Of a stretch of DNA of 64,000 nt, positions 25,278 through 34,765 are shown one piece after another. Within the stretch, counting starts at the first letter, position 1; the number at the start of each line of letters is the position of its first letter. The notes beneath the pieces were generated by a model. It saw only the letters and a program-made list of their open reading frames with translations. It made no database searches and was not told where the DNA came from. Made by a program: the position numbers and the translations under genes. Source of the DNA: Aquimarina sp. RZ0 (GTDB lineage Bacteria; Bacteroidota; Bacteroidia; Flavobacteriales; Flavobacteriaceae). The stretch covers positions 1-64,000 of the forward strand of contig NZ_VTZU01000036.1 of NCBI RefSeq assembly GCF_008370685.1. The letters run 5' to 3'.

Positions 25278-26231
25278 ATGACAGGAACTGTATATAAATC
25301 TACCGGAAGTTGGTATACCGTAAAAACAGATAATGGTAAGATATACGAGTGTCGTATTAAAGGTAAGTTTAGAATCAAAGGTATAAAAAGTACCAATCCT
25401 GTATCTGTAGGAGACAGGGTTGATTTTAAACTAGAAGCTAAGAATGATCAGGAGACAGGCGTCATCGAGAATATTAGGGAACGGCGTAATTACATTATTC
25501 GTAAATCCGTAAATTTATCTAAACAAACTCACATCATTGCAGCAAACATTGATGTGGGTTTTTTATTGATCACTCTTAATAATCCAACTACTTTTACAGC
25601 ATTTATTGATCGTTTTTTAGTAACAGCAGAAGCTTATGAGATAAAAGCTGTGCTTCTTTTTAATAAGATTGATGCTTATAACGAAGATGAGTTACTAGAA
25701 ATAAAGTATTTGGCAGCACTTTATCGAAAGATTGGATATGAATGTATCGGCATTTCTGCCAAGACCGGTAAGAATATCGATAAAGTAAAAGAACTAATGG
25801 AAGGCAATGTAAGTATGTTTTCTGGTCATAGTGGTGTTGGTAAATCTACATTGGTTAATGCAATAGAACCGGGATTATCTCTGAGAACGGCAGAGATTAG
25901 TGACCAGCATCAGCAAGGTCAACATACCACAACATTTGCAGAAATGTTTGATCTAAGTTTTGATGCCAAAATTATTGATACCCCAGGAATAAAAGGTTTT
26001 GGTATTGTAGATATGGATAAAGAAGAGCTCGGAGATTATTTTCCAGAGTTTTTTCAGTTAAAATCTCAATGTAAATTTAATAACTGCATGCACATTAATG
26101 AACCCAAATGTGCCGTTAAGAGCGCATTGGATGCTGAAGAAATTGCCTGGACACGATATAAAAGTTATTTGCAAATTCTAGAAGGAGAAGAAGAACATTA
26201 TCGTAAAAATAACTACGAAAACGAAAATTAA
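25278..26231 (+). CDS. rsgA: Ribosome small-subunit GTPase RsgA
   Basis: A GTPase of about 317 residues acting in 30S subunit maturation. The G motifs are circularly permuted as in the family: G4 LFNKIDAY, G5 ISAKTGKN, then G1 GHSGVGKST and G3 DTPGIKGFG. An OB fold precedes them, and a zinc-binding tail CKFNNCMHINEPKC follows. A GTG at 25272 is in frame, but ATG 25278 gives the usual MTGTVYKSTGSWY start. Confidence 0.95.
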   Translation: MTGTVYKSTGSWYTVKTDNGKIYECRIKGKFRIKGIKSTNPVSVGDRVDFKLEAKNDQETGVIENIRERRNYIIRKSVNLSKQTHIIAANIDVGFLLITLNNPTTFTAFIDRFLVTAEAYEIKAVLLFNKIDAYNEDELLEIKYLAALYRKIGYECIGISAKTGKNIDKVKELMEGNVSMFSGHSGVGKSTLVNAIEPGLSLRTAEISDQHQQGQHTTTFAEMFDLSFDAKIIDTPGIKGFGIVDMDKEELGDYFPEFFQLKSQCKFNNCMHINEPKCAVKSALDAEEIAWTRYKSYLQILEGEEEHYRKNNYENEN

Positions 26232-26288
26232 TTATATTTTTTGCGAAATATAGGGTAACAAAAGCATATTTGGTGACACTCATACATA

Positions 26289-26741
26289 ATGAAAGCAGTT
26301 ATTCAAAGAGTTTCTGAGGCATCAGTTTCTGTAAATGAAAAGAAAATTTCTGAAATTGATCACGGATTATTAATTTTAATTGGTATAGAAAATGAAGATT
26401 CTAACGAGGATATCCTATGGTTATCGGGCAAAATAAGTCGTCTTAGAATATTTGGAGATGAAAACAATGTTATGAATAAGAATGTTGTGGATATAGGTGG
26501 TGATGTCATTGTTGTAAGTCAATTCACGCTACAGGCGAGTACCAAAAAAGGAAACAGGCCAAGTTATATAAAGGCGGCAAAACCTGATATAGCCATTCCT
26601 GTTTATGAAGATTTTATAAAACAATTAGAAATCGATTTAGGAAAAAAGGTAGGAACGGGTGTATTTGGAGCCGATATGAAAGTAACACTGCTTAATGACG
26701 GACCTGTAACAATACTTATAGATACCAAAAACAAAGAATAA
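26289..26741 (+). CDS. dtd: D-aminoacyl-tRNA deacylase
   Basis: A 150-residue homodimeric proofreading enzyme that hydrolyses D-amino acids (and glycine) from tRNA. It starts MKAVIQRVSEASVSV and carries both signature motifs: SQFTLQAS and NDGPVTI (the family's Gly-cisPro in GPVT). Length and order are normal. It is 57 bp after rsgA, a pairing common in Flavobacteriia. Confidence 0.96.
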   Translation: MKAVIQRVSEASVSVNEKKISEIDHGLLILIGIENEDSNEDILWLSGKISRLRIFGDENNVMNKNVVDIGGDVIVVSQFTLQASTKKGNRPSYIKAAKPDIAIPVYEDFIKQLEIDLGKKVGTGVFGADMKVTLLNDGPVTILIDTKNKE

Positions 26742-26765
26742 TAACTACCCCAGAATAAAACTTAT

Positions 26766-28682
26766 ATGCAAAAAAAAATACAACTACTCCTGGTTGCAGT
26801 TTTTCTATGTACGTTCATACGAATTTCTGCACAAGATGACTTGAGCCTGCAAGCCGTAATACTTGATTCGGTTTTGACTGAAAATGCAAATGCAATTGTA
26901 AGATCTGAAGCTGTAGAAATACAGATCAACTCAGTAAATTCTGTTACCGTAAAAAACAAGAGGGTCGTTACCGTTTTGAATAAGTATGGGAATGGATATG
27001 CCGATTCTCGTGAGTATTATGATCCTTCTACTAAAATTAAAAAATTAGAAGCGATCGTATATAATTCCTTTGGTAAGGAAATAAAAAAATATAAAAAGAA
27101 GGACTTTATGGATAGAAGTACATATGATGGCTATTCCCTTATTGGTGATAATCGCATGTTGTATTTTGAACATACTCCTATTGGATACCCCTACACGTTG
27201 GTTTATGAAAGTGAAGTTGAACATAAGAGCTCTGCATTTATGAAACCTTGGTTCCCAGTTGTTGATTATCATATAAGTGTAGAAAATTCTTCATATAAAA
27301 TAGTGAACCCCAATAAGATTCCGTTACGGTATAATGAAAAGAAATTTGATGGATACCCGGTACAAATAGATAGAGGTGATCAAGAAGTTTCATATGTGAT
27401 TTCTAAAGTGCCGGCGCTGGAACCTGAGCAAAAAAGCCCTGCGCTTAAAAAGCTAGTACCAAATGCCTGGGTCGCATTAAAGGATTTCTCTCTGGTAGAT
27501 ATAAAAGGTTCTGCTGTAGATTGGAAATCTATGGGTAAGTGGCAATATGATAATTTAGTTTCTGGTAGAGATCAATTATCTGCAGAAACTGTTCAAAAAA
27601 TAACAACTCTAGTGGCTGATGCTACTTCGAATAAAGAAAAGGCAAAACGTATTTATGAGTATGTACAGGATAAAACAAGATATATAAGCGTACAATTAGG
27701 GATAGGTGGATGGATGCCTATGCAGGCTCAGGATGTAGATAGATTGGGATATGGAGACTGTAAAGCATTGACTAATTATACCAAAGCATTGCTAGATAGT
27801 CAGGATATTGAATCTTATTATACTGTTGTTTATGCTGGTAAAGGTAAAATAGATATAGACTCAGAATTTGCTTCAATGCAAGGCAATCACGCGATATTAA
27901 ACGTTCCGAATGGAGAAGAAGATATCTGGTTAGAGTGTACAAGTCAGACCGCACCTTTTAATTTTATTGGCAATTTTACAGATGACAGGAATGTTTTGGT
28001 GATCAAACCAGAAGGAGGAGAAATCAAAAGAACAAAAAAGTATGCTCCAGAAGAAAATATAATGACTACTACAGCAACCATAACTCTAAAAGCTGATAAG
28101 TCCATAGAAGCCGAGGTTACGTCCGTATCAAAAGGGTTACAATATAATAAGAGATATTTTATCAAACAAAAACCTGTAAAAGATCAAAAACTATATTATA
28201 AAGAGTATTGGGATTATGTAAATAATCTGGATGTAGTATCCATAAAATTAAATGATGATAAAAATGAAATAAGTTATACAGAAAAGATTAAAGTGAGCGC
28301 TACAAGTTACATGACAAAAGCCGGGAGCAGACTGTTAGTGATTCCTAATATGTTTAATAGAGTTAAAAGGAGAATGCCAAAATATGAGGATAGAAAAACA
28401 GCCTTGGTAGTCCCCAGGGGATATGTGCATACAGATGAATATATTATTAATATTCCTGAGGGGTACACATTGAATTCAGTTCCCGAAAAGAAAGAATTAG
28501 AAACGATTTTTGGCAACTATACGTATGAATTAGAAAAACTAAGCGAATCTCAATTGAAATTTAAAAGATTCTTGAAGATGAACGATGGGACATATCCTAA
28601 AGAACAATATGAGGAGTATCGGGAGTTTATGTCTAGAGTTAGAACGATGGATAAGTCCAAAATAGTACTAAAACAACAATAA
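26766..28682 (+). CDS. DUF3857 / transglutaminase-like exported protein, Cys present
   Basis: A 638-residue exported protein with signal peptide ending at IRISAQ. An N-terminal DUF3857 region (about 50-230) is followed by a transglutaminase-like fold. The catalytic triad appears intact: Cys332 in GYGDCKALTNY, His in GNHAILNVP and an acidic position in WLECTSQT. The C-terminal region is DUF2569/DUF3858-like strands (KYEDRKTALVVPRGY). Such proteins are abundant in Bacteroidota; the substrate and role are unknown, with peptidase or amidase activity likely. It is the first of three related tandem genes. Confidence 0.85.
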   Translation: MQKKIQLLLVAVFLCTFIRISAQDDLSLQAVILDSVLTENANAIVRSEAVEIQINSVNSVTVKNKRVVTVLNKYGNGYADSREYYDPSTKIKKLEAIVYNSFGKEIKKYKKKDFMDRSTYDGYSLIGDNRMLYFEHTPIGYPYTLVYESEVEHKSSAFMKPWFPVVDYHISVENSSYKIVNPNKIPLRYNEKKFDGYPVQIDRGDQEVSYVISKVPALEPEQKSPALKKLVPNAWVALKDFSLVDIKGSAVDWKSMGKWQYDNLVSGRDQLSAETVQKITTLVADATSNKEKAKRIYEYVQDKTRYISVQLGIGGWMPMQAQDVDRLGYGDCKALTNYTKALLDSQDIESYYTVVYAGKGKIDIDSEFASMQGNHAILNVPNGEEDIWLECTSQTAPFNFIGNFTDDRNVLVIKPEGGEIKRTKKYAPEENIMTTTATITLKADKSIEAEVTSVSKGLQYNKRYFIKQKPVKDQKLYYKEYWDYVNNLDVVSIKLNDDKNEISYTEKIKVSATSYMTKAGSRLLVIPNMFNRVKRRMPKYEDRKTALVVPRGYVHTDEYIINIPEGYTLNSVPEKKELETIFGNYTYELEKLSESQLKFKRFLKMNDGTYPKEQYEEYREFMSRVRTMDKSKIVLKQQ

Positions 28683-28694
28683 AATTAATTAGTC

Positions 28695-30719
28695 ATGGGA
28701 AAACTAAAAATAGTAGGAACTTGTATATTCTTCATTGTTTTTCAGTGTATACACTCGCAGGAATATAAATTTGGGAAAGTATCAAAAGAAGAATTGCAAG
28801 AAAAATTCTATCCACTGGATAGCACTGCAAATGCAGCTGTTTTGTATGAAAGTAAAAATATACATATTGAATATAATCAATCAGATGGATTTCAACTCAT
28901 CACAGAAGTATATAAAAGAGTAAAATTGTACAATAAAGAAGGCTTTGCCTATGCTACAGATGAGGTGTTTTTGTATAAAAATAACAGTGATGAAGAAAAT
29001 GTAAGTGGTCTCAAAGGAATTACTTATACTATAGTTAATAATAAAATTGTAGAAACAAAGCTTAAAAAAGATGGTATTTTTGAGGAAGAGCTTTCAGAAA
29101 ATTATGATCAGAAAAAATTCACCATGCCAGCTTTACAAGAAGGATCTGTTATCGAGTATAAATATAAGATCATTTCGCCATTTATTAGCAATATTGATAG
29201 AATTTATTTGCAATACCAGATTCCCATAAAAAAAATTGAGGTAAAAGTAGCATCTCCTGAGTATTATAGTTTTAAAAAATTCACCTCGGGATATCTGCCT
29301 GTTGATTTAAAAGAATCCACTCATTCTGGCAAGATTTTTTTGACCTCTAAGACCAGATCTGGAGGAAACACTAGATCAGTCTCGAAAACAACATTTCACA
29401 GGGATGAAATCGATCATAAAATAGAAGTAAACAATATAATTTCTACAAATGTACCTGCATTCAAGAAAGAACCATTTTCTGGGAATGTAGAAAATTATAT
29501 TTCATCTATAAGTTATGAATTATCATATGTTAAATTTCCAAATGAATCGATAAAATACCGATCGACTACCTGGGAAGATGTGACAAAGACAATTTATAAG
29601 AGCCCAAAATTTGGAGATGAATTAAAGAAAATCAATTACTATAAAGAAGATATAGATAATCTTATAAGTGGTGTGAGTGATCCTGTAAAAAGAACAGCAG
29701 TAATTTACAATTTTGTAAAGAACAAAATGAACTGGAACAGAAAGCGTTCTGTGTATACTAGAAATGGAGTTAGAAAAGCATATAAAGAAGGTGCTGGAAA
29801 TGCTGCAGAGATTAATTTAATGCTTACTTCTATGCTTACATATGCACATATAGATGCGAATCCTGTGGTAGTAAGTACTAGTGATAGGTTAGCGTCCTTA
29901 TTTGCTACATTAAATGGATTTAATTATGTAGTAACCAGAGTGAAACTACCTGATAACAGGATGATGTATCTGGATGCTACGGATAAATATGGGATGCCTA
30001 ATACGCTTCCAGATAGGGTTATTCGTGGTACAGGTAGAGTAATTGCTAACAATGGAGCATCTCAGGTTGTTAATTTTAGACCGCAAAAACCTTCTAAAAA
30101 CAGATATAGTATACAATGCAATATCGATGATCAGGGTGTGGTGAGAGGAAAGCTTAGTATGCATCATCTTGATTATTTAGCTCATAATTTTAGAGTTGCA
30201 TTTGCGGAGAAAGATGAGGAAAGTAAAATAAAGCGTTTAGAAGAGAAGTATAATTTTAGTGAATTAGAAGCGTATACCATAACAGGAATAGAAAAATATG
30301 GAAAAGGGGTGAACGAAAGATTCACTTTTATATCCGAGGATGAAGTAGAGGTAATCGAAGATGAAATTTTCTTTTCACCTTTATTGTTCTTAAGAGATAA
30401 AGAGAATATTTTTAAAACAGAAAAAAGAGAATTTCCAATTGATTTTGGTTTTGGTTTTTCTAATACGTATGTGGTGAATATTAAAATTCCAGAAGGGTAT
30501 CATGTGGTTGAATGCCCAGAATCAATAGCGTTTAAACTACCAGAAAATATGGGTGTATTTTCTTTTAGATCTCAGGTAGCAAATGGCATTATACAACTTA
30601 TGATAGATGAAACGATGAATACTGCATTAATTCCTGCGCAGTATTATCAATCAATAAAAGAATTCTATAATCAAGTTATTCAGAAAGAAAATGAACAAGT
30701 AGTTCTTAAAAAAATATAG
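28695..30719 (+). CDS. DUF3857 protein with degenerate transglutaminase site
   Basis: A 674-residue paralogue with signal peptide (ends IHSQ) and N-terminal DUF3857 (KFGKVSKEELQEKFYPLDST, GSVIEYKYKIISPF). The transglutaminase-like segment reads YKEGAGNAAEINLMLTSML, so Ala370 stands where the neighbour at 26766 has the nucleophile Cys332; a non-catalytic, perhaps binding, role is likely. It ends with FYNQVIQKENEQVVLKKI, identical in nearly every position to the end of the next gene, which shows recent duplication. Confidence 0.85.
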   Translation: MGKLKIVGTCIFFIVFQCIHSQEYKFGKVSKEELQEKFYPLDSTANAAVLYESKNIHIEYNQSDGFQLITEVYKRVKLYNKEGFAYATDEVFLYKNNSDEENVSGLKGITYTIVNNKIVETKLKKDGIFEEELSENYDQKKFTMPALQEGSVIEYKYKIISPFISNIDRIYLQYQIPIKKIEVKVASPEYYSFKKFTSGYLPVDLKESTHSGKIFLTSKTRSGGNTRSVSKTTFHRDEIDHKIEVNNIISTNVPAFKKEPFSGNVENYISSISYELSYVKFPNESIKYRSTTWEDVTKTIYKSPKFGDELKKINYYKEDIDNLISGVSDPVKRTAVIYNFVKNKMNWNRKRSVYTRNGVRKAYKEGAGNAAEINLMLTSMLTYAHIDANPVVVSTSDRLASLFATLNGFNYVVTRVKLPDNRMMYLDATDKYGMPNTLPDRVIRGTGRVIANNGASQVVNFRPQKPSKNRYSIQCNIDDQGVVRGKLSMHHLDYLAHNFRVAFAEKDEESKIKRLEEKYNFSELEAYTITGIEKYGKGVNERFTFISEDEVEVIEDEIFFSPLLFLRDKENIFKTEKREFPIDFGFGFSNTYVVNIKIPEGYHVVECPESIAFKLPENMGVFSFRSQVANGIIQLMIDETMNTALIPAQYYQSIKEFYNQVIQKENEQVVLKKI

Positions 30720-30740
30720 TCATAGTTATAAGGTATAGTA

Positions 30741-32807
30741 ATGTATAAAATATTCAATATGTCAACATGTAATAATTTAAAAATACTACAAGTGTGTGTG
30801 TTACTTGTTTTGTCACTTACTATAAATGCGCAAGAGTTTAAATTTGGGAAAGTTTCTAAAAAAGAATTGCTAGAGAAGTCATATCCTTTAGATAGTTCTG
30901 CTAATGCAGCAGTTTTATATGAAAGTAAAGGAGTTCATTATGTATATAATCAATCAGAAAAATGGTTTCAGTTAGAAACGGAGGTTTTTAGAAGAATAAA
31001 ACTGTATAACAAGCAAGGTTTTATACATGGTACTGATAGGACGTATTTATATAAAAATAATGTTTCAGAAGAAGTTGTTAGTGGCTTAAAAGGTGTGACT
31101 TATAATTTAGAAAATAATAAGATTGTAAAAACAAAACTTAAAAAAGATGGTGTTTTTAAAAATGAATTTTCAGAGGATTATAATCAACATCAATTTACAA
31201 TGCCAGTACTAAAAGAGGGATCAGTTATAGAATATTCATATAAGATTGTTTCTCCATTTGTGTATAATATCGATAGAATCTATTTGCAAGAAAGAATTCC
31301 AATCAAAAAGTTAGCAGTCAAAATTGAATTTCCAGAATATTTTAATTTCAAAAAGTTTACTACTGGGTATTTACCAATTAATCTTAAAGAAACATTTTCT
31401 AATGGTGATTTTGTTTATATGCCTGATCCTAAAACTCCAGACATGTTGAAACAAGGACTAGGTGTGACAGGCAAAAGAACTAAGCGAAAACAAAGTATAA
31501 TTGATTATAAAATAAATGTAAATACAATTCTGTCATCTGATGTTCCGGCATTTAATATAGAAGCTTATTCTGGTAATGCCAAGAACTATATATCCTCTAT
31601 TGTTTATGAATTACAATATACAAAGTTTGGAGATAATATTAAGAACTATGCTACCACCTGGGAGGATATTATAAAAACGATATATAGCAGAGCTGGTTTT
31701 GGGGAAGAATTAAAGAAAAGTAATTATTATAAAGAAGACCTTAATCAATTACTTATGGGAATAAGTGATCCGGTAAAGAAAACTGTTTTAATCTATGAAT
31801 TCTTAAAGAAGAAAATGACATGGAACAGTAGACATTCTGTTTATACAAGAAATGGAGTAAAAAAGGCATATAAAGAAGGGGTTGGCAATGTTGCAGAAAT
31901 AAATATAATGCTTACCTCAATGTTGTCTTCTGTTGGGATTGATGCTAATCCCGTATTGATAAGTACTAAGGACAGGGTGGCGTCACTATATCCTACATTA
32001 GATGGTTTTAATTATGTAATTACCAGAGTTAGATTCTCTGACGGCAATATGATGTATCTAGATGCTACAGATAAATATGGTGAGCCAAATATTCTCCCTG
32101 ATAGGGTACTACATGGGGCTGCAAGAATAATCTCTGATAATAAGACATCCCAAAGCCTAAACCTAAGACCCAAAAAACCTTCAGAAAGCATTTCTAGAGT
32201 ACAATACCAAATAGATACCCATGGATTAATAAAAGGAAAAGCTAATTTATATAATATGGGGTATTTAGCGCATCGTTTTAGAGTGAGACAAGGAGAAGAA
32301 AGTCTAGAAACTCAAGAAAAAAGAGTAAAACAAAAATATGAGATAAGCGATCTAGAACAGTATGATGTTAAAGGAATTAAAGATATAGGAAAACCAGTTA
32401 ATGAGCGTTTCGAATTTTCTTTAGAAGACCAGGTAGAGGTAATTGATAACGAAATGTTTTTCTCTCCATTATTGTTTTTAAAGTATAAAGAAAATATTTT
32501 TAAGTTAAAAAAACGTGTGTATCCTATTGATTTTGGTTATGGGTATATTAATACTATAAGTGTCAATATTAAGATTCCCGAAGGGTATCAAATAGTAGAG
32601 ACTCCAAAAGAAGCAGTTGTTCAATTACCTGACAATATGGGAAGCTTTGTGTATAGATTAAAAATAAATGGGGATTCAATACAGGTTTCGGTTGCAGAAA
32701 CTTTAAATGAATCCATTATTTTAGCAGATAAGTACCCTGTTATAAAAGAATTCTATAATCAGATAATTCAGAAAGAAAACGAACAAGTAGTTCTTAAAAA
32801 AATATAG
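30741..32807 (+). CDS. DUF3857 protein, close paralogue of previous gene
   Basis: A 688-residue protein, similar to the preceding one along its entire length (QEFKFGKVSKKELLEKSYPLD, VYTRNGVKKAYKEG, FSPLLFLKYKENIF). The transglutaminase Cys position is Val384 (GVGNVAEINIML), so it also lacks the nucleophile. The signal peptide ends INAQ; the start could be 30741 or the ATG at 30759, the latter giving a more standard signal peptide. It is specific to this tandem array, with function unknown. Confidence 0.85.
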   Translation: MYKIFNMSTCNNLKILQVCVLLVLSLTINAQEFKFGKVSKKELLEKSYPLDSSANAAVLYESKGVHYVYNQSEKWFQLETEVFRRIKLYNKQGFIHGTDRTYLYKNNVSEEVVSGLKGVTYNLENNKIVKTKLKKDGVFKNEFSEDYNQHQFTMPVLKEGSVIEYSYKIVSPFVYNIDRIYLQERIPIKKLAVKIEFPEYFNFKKFTTGYLPINLKETFSNGDFVYMPDPKTPDMLKQGLGVTGKRTKRKQSIIDYKINVNTILSSDVPAFNIEAYSGNAKNYISSIVYELQYTKFGDNIKNYATTWEDIIKTIYSRAGFGEELKKSNYYKEDLNQLLMGISDPVKKTVLIYEFLKKKMTWNSRHSVYTRNGVKKAYKEGVGNVAEINIMLTSMLSSVGIDANPVLISTKDRVASLYPTLDGFNYVITRVRFSDGNMMYLDATDKYGEPNILPDRVLHGAARIISDNKTSQSLNLRPKKPSESISRVQYQIDTHGLIKGKANLYNMGYLAHRFRVRQGEESLETQEKRVKQKYEISDLEQYDVKGIKDIGKPVNERFEFSLEDQVEVIDNEMFFSPLLFLKYKENIFKLKKRVYPIDFGYGYINTISVNIKIPEGYQIVETPKEAVVQLPDNMGSFVYRLKINGDSIQVSVAETLNESIILADKYPVIKEFYNQIIQKENEQVVLKKI

Positions 32808-32809
32808 TG

Positions 32810-33136
32810 ATGAATATTAAAAATGCGCAAAGAGCTGTAGATAAGTGGATACAAGAACACGGAGTCAGATACTTTAATGAGTTGACTAACATGGCGCAAC
32901 TTACAGAAGAAGTAGGAGAGGTGGCTAGAATTATTGCCCGCCGTTATGGTGAACAAAGTGAAAAAGAAAGTGATAAAAATAAAGACCTTGGAGAGGAGTT
33001 AGCAGATGTGTTATTCGTAGTTTTGTGCCTCGCAAATCAAACGGGTATTGATTTACAGGAAGCTTTTGATAAGAAACTAGATTTGAAAACAAAAAGAGAT
33101 CACGATCGTCATCATAATAATGAGAAATTGAAATAA
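32810..33136 (+). CDS. MazG-like nucleotide pyrophosphohydrolase
   Basis: A 108-residue all-alpha NTP pyrophosphatase. The metal-binding EExxE signature is seen in LTEEVGEVARII, with partners in GEELADVLFVVLCLAN. The family removes non-canonical or excess NTPs. A GTG at 32807 overlaps the previous stop codon; I chose the ATG at 32810. The stop overlaps the next gene's ATG by one base. Confidence 0.9.
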   Translation: MNIKNAQRAVDKWIQEHGVRYFNELTNMAQLTEEVGEVARIIARRYGEQSEKESDKNKDLGEELADVLFVVLCLANQTGIDLQEAFDKKLDLKTKRDHDRHHNNEKLK

Positions 33137-33381
33137 TGTTTAAATCGATAATTACGTCCAAAAAATATTGGATTTCTGTATTGTTATTAGGAATAGTTTT
33201 TATACTGCTTTTTAGCTTAATAGAACATTTTATGGAGTACGGAGGTTTGATATTTACTGCCTTCAAAGAAGAAAAGCTAGCGAATGGGCATTGGATTAGA
33301 TATCTTTTATCGCGTCTTGTCGGAGGGTTTGTTTATGGAGCAATAATGGCGTATTATTTTGAATTAAGAAAAAGAAAATAA
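33136..33381 (+). CDS. Small membrane protein of unknown function
   Basis: An 81-residue protein with a hydrophobic segment at about residues 12-30 (YWISVLLLGIVFILLFSLI) and a second near 60-75 (LVGGFVYGAIMAYYF), with a charged tail. It overlaps the MazG-like gene by one base, so it is translated from the same mRNA. I do not recognise a named family. Confidence 0.72.
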   Translation: MFKSIITSKKYWISVLLLGIVFILLFSLIEHFMEYGGLIFTAFKEEKLANGHWIRYLLSRLVGGFVYGAIMAYYFELRKRK

Positions 33382-33472
33382 AATAGAATTAAGATATATC
33401 TGTTAATTTTACCTTCCCTAGAATACGTGTTAATAGATTCATTTTAATAGTAAAAACAACAAATAAAGGCTA

Positions 33473-34687
33473 ATGAAACTTGACCATATCTCTAATACTA
33501 TAGATGCTACGATACAGATAACGGGTTCTAAAAGTGAAACAAACAGGCTGTTAATATTACAATCCCTATATCCAGAAATTACAATAGAGAACCTGTCAAA
33601 TAGCGATGACTCTCAATTAATGAAGAAAGCGTTGGCGAGTCGAGAAGAGCTTGTTGATATTCATCATGCCGGAACTGCGATGCGATTTCTTACGGCGTAT
33701 TTTGCTGTTCAAGATGGCAGAACTACCGTTTTGACTGGTAGCAAGAGAATGCAGGAACGCCCGATTAAAATTCTGGTAGATGCATTAAAACAACTGGGAT
33801 GTACTATTAGTTATGAAAAAGAAGAAGGATATCCCCCAATAAGAATTTCAGGAAAGAACCCTACAGCTAATAAAGTGTCACTGGCTGCAAATGTGAGTAG
33901 TCAATATATCTCTGCATTAATGTTGATAGCATCTTCTCTGCCAGATGGATTAGAGATTTTGTTAGAAGGTAAAATTACCTCTGTTCCTTATATTAATATG
34001 ACATTAAGTTTGCTTGAGGATGTTGGGATAGATGGGAATTTCGAAAATAATTTAATTAAAATCAAGCCGGTAAAAGTAGTCTCTCCAAAATCTGTTGTTG
34101 TAGAATCTGATTGGAGTTCTGCATCATATTTTTATAGTATTGTCGCATTGTCTGAAGGTAGAATAATTACATTAGGGAGTTATAAAAAATACAGCTATCA
34201 GGGAGACTCTTCATTAGCTGGGATTTATAAAAAACTAGGTGTAGAAACTACCTTTGGAGATCATACAATTACCCTAAAAAAGGTTGCATTACCCAGACAT
34301 TTTGAAATATTAGAACTAGATTTATCTAATGCTCCTGATATTGCACAAACTATTGCAGTAACTTGTTTTGGACTGGGAATTGCGTGTTATCTTACAGGTT
34401 TACATACCTTAAAAATTAAAGAAACTGATAGATTAGTGGCTTTAAAAGTGGAGATTGAAAAATTAGGAGGAAAAGTGAACATAACTAACGATACACTTAG
34501 CTTAGAAGCTGTCAAAGAAATTAAGAAAAATGTTACAATAGCCACTTATAATGATCATCGTATGGCTATGGCGTTTGCCCCAATTGCACTAAGAACATCC
34601 ATTGAAATAGAAGATGCTGGAGTGGTTTCAAAATCGTATCCTGATTTTTGGTCAGACTTAAAGAAATTAAATTTTAAAATCTCGTAA
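33473..34687 (+). CDS. aroA: 3-phosphoshikimate 1-carboxyvinyltransferase (EPSP synthase)
   Basis: A 404-residue shikimate pathway enzyme joining PEP and shikimate-3-phosphate. Motifs: ITGSKSETNRLLIL (N-terminal Lys and Ser), HHAGTAMRFLTAYFA, ESDWSSASYFYS, IKETDRLVALKVEIEKLGG and YNDHRMAMAFAP. It is slightly shorter than E. coli AroA (427), as in other Flavobacteriia. It lies 92 bp downstream of the small membrane protein; it belongs to the same pathway as the operon at 21-25 kb but outside the attenuated unit. Confidence 0.96.
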   Translation: MKLDHISNTIDATIQITGSKSETNRLLILQSLYPEITIENLSNSDDSQLMKKALASREELVDIHHAGTAMRFLTAYFAVQDGRTTVLTGSKRMQERPIKILVDALKQLGCTISYEKEEGYPPIRISGKNPTANKVSLAANVSSQYISALMLIASSLPDGLEILLEGKITSVPYINMTLSLLEDVGIDGNFENNLIKIKPVKVVSPKSVVVESDWSSASYFYSIVALSEGRIITLGSYKKYSYQGDSSLAGIYKKLGVETTFGDHTITLKKVALPRHFEILELDLSNAPDIAQTIAVTCFGLGIACYLTGLHTLKIKETDRLVALKVEIEKLGGKVNITNDTLSLEAVKEIKKNVTIATYNDHRMAMAFAPIALRTSIEIEDAGVVSKSYPDFWSDLKKLNFKIS

Positions 34688-34710
34688 ATGTAAAATATAT
34701 GGTCATTTAC

Positions 34711-34742
34711 TTGACAACCCCTATTTCCAGATTGTATATTTG
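34711..34742 (+). promoter_or_regulatory. Canonical Bacteroidota promoter for queA
   Basis: TTG at 34711-34713 and a perfect TATATTTG at 34735-34742 with a 21-bp gap, 23 bp before the queA ATG. Confidence 0.8.
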
Positions 34743-34765
34743 CATCTTGAAAAAAACAAATACTA

